A stretch of 64,000 nucleotides of DNA, from the NCBI GenBank assembly GCA_021014325.1, contig CM037467.1:5580001-5644000 (forward strand). Reading direction: 5' to 3'. This DNA comes from Plazaster borealis (Eukaryota; Echinodermata; Asteroidea; Forcipulatida; Labidiasteridae). A program made the translations under genes and the position numbers. Shown here in pieces: positions 63,831-64,000 of the stretch; position 1 is the stretch's first letter; every line of letters starts with the position of its first letter. A model generated the notes under the pieces. The model worked only from the letters and a program-made list of their open reading frames with translations, searched no databases and was not told the DNA's origin.

Positions 63831-64000
63831 TGTATGCCGCGCCGCGGCACGCCGATCCGATTTGTCATCACGGGGCCGCTCGAATACCTCGTATTATCTG
63901 TGTTCTCGTTATGACCGTGCTCGTATCTTCCGTTTTTTTAAGATATAGAAACGCGCATGGGACAGTTCGGGACCGGTGAAAACCTCGTATAAACGTCGAC

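Overview
The window is an AT-rich, intron-rich metazoan nuclear sequence. An invertebrate deuterostome, most likely an echinoderm, fits best. The grounds are a death domain-NACHT-LRR receptor gene of the type expanded in echinoderms, abundant tRNA-derived SINEs, and many fold-back elements; no species-diagnostic marker was seen. There is no bacterial-style gene packing, and most long open frames are repeats or chance.

Region 1 (about 0.8-40.7 kb, plus strand) is the 3' three quarters of UBR3, a large RING-type E3 ubiquitin ligase. I traced 32 exons whose phases join into one reading frame of about 1,497 codons ending in TGA at 40717-40719. The UBR box and upstream exons lie outside the window. 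One intron (10230-11286) has the hallmarks of a minor-spliceosome (U12) AT-AC intron. Introns are filled with MITE-like fold-backs, SINEs, minisatellites, a 15-bp satellite, a LINE fragment and a telomere-like array inside a hairpin.

Region 2 (40.7-52 kb) has no clear host gene. It holds SINEs, fold-backs, a GC-rich 473-bp palindrome, a decayed Gypsy-type LTR element (LTR, tRNA-Leu-like primer site, gag/protease remnants) joined to an antisense CR1/L2-like LINE fragment, and a 750-bp satellite rich in CCATATGG palindromes.

Region 3 (52.3-61.6 kb, minus strand) is an NLR-type innate immune receptor: a linker exon, a death-domain exon, and a large NACHT-LRR exon, all joining in phase 1. The LRR part has one frame break. 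A decayed second death-domain exon lies further upstream. The interval also holds a tandemly duplicated repeat with GGTTTCGGC/GCCGAAACC inverted ends.

Region 4 (61.6-64 kb) is intergenic or intronic, ending in a CpG-rich segment with a perfect CRE motif and a decayed THAP zinc-finger domain.

The two host genes converge: UBR3 reads rightward and the NLR reads leftward, with an approximately 11.6-kb repeat-rich gap between their stop codons.
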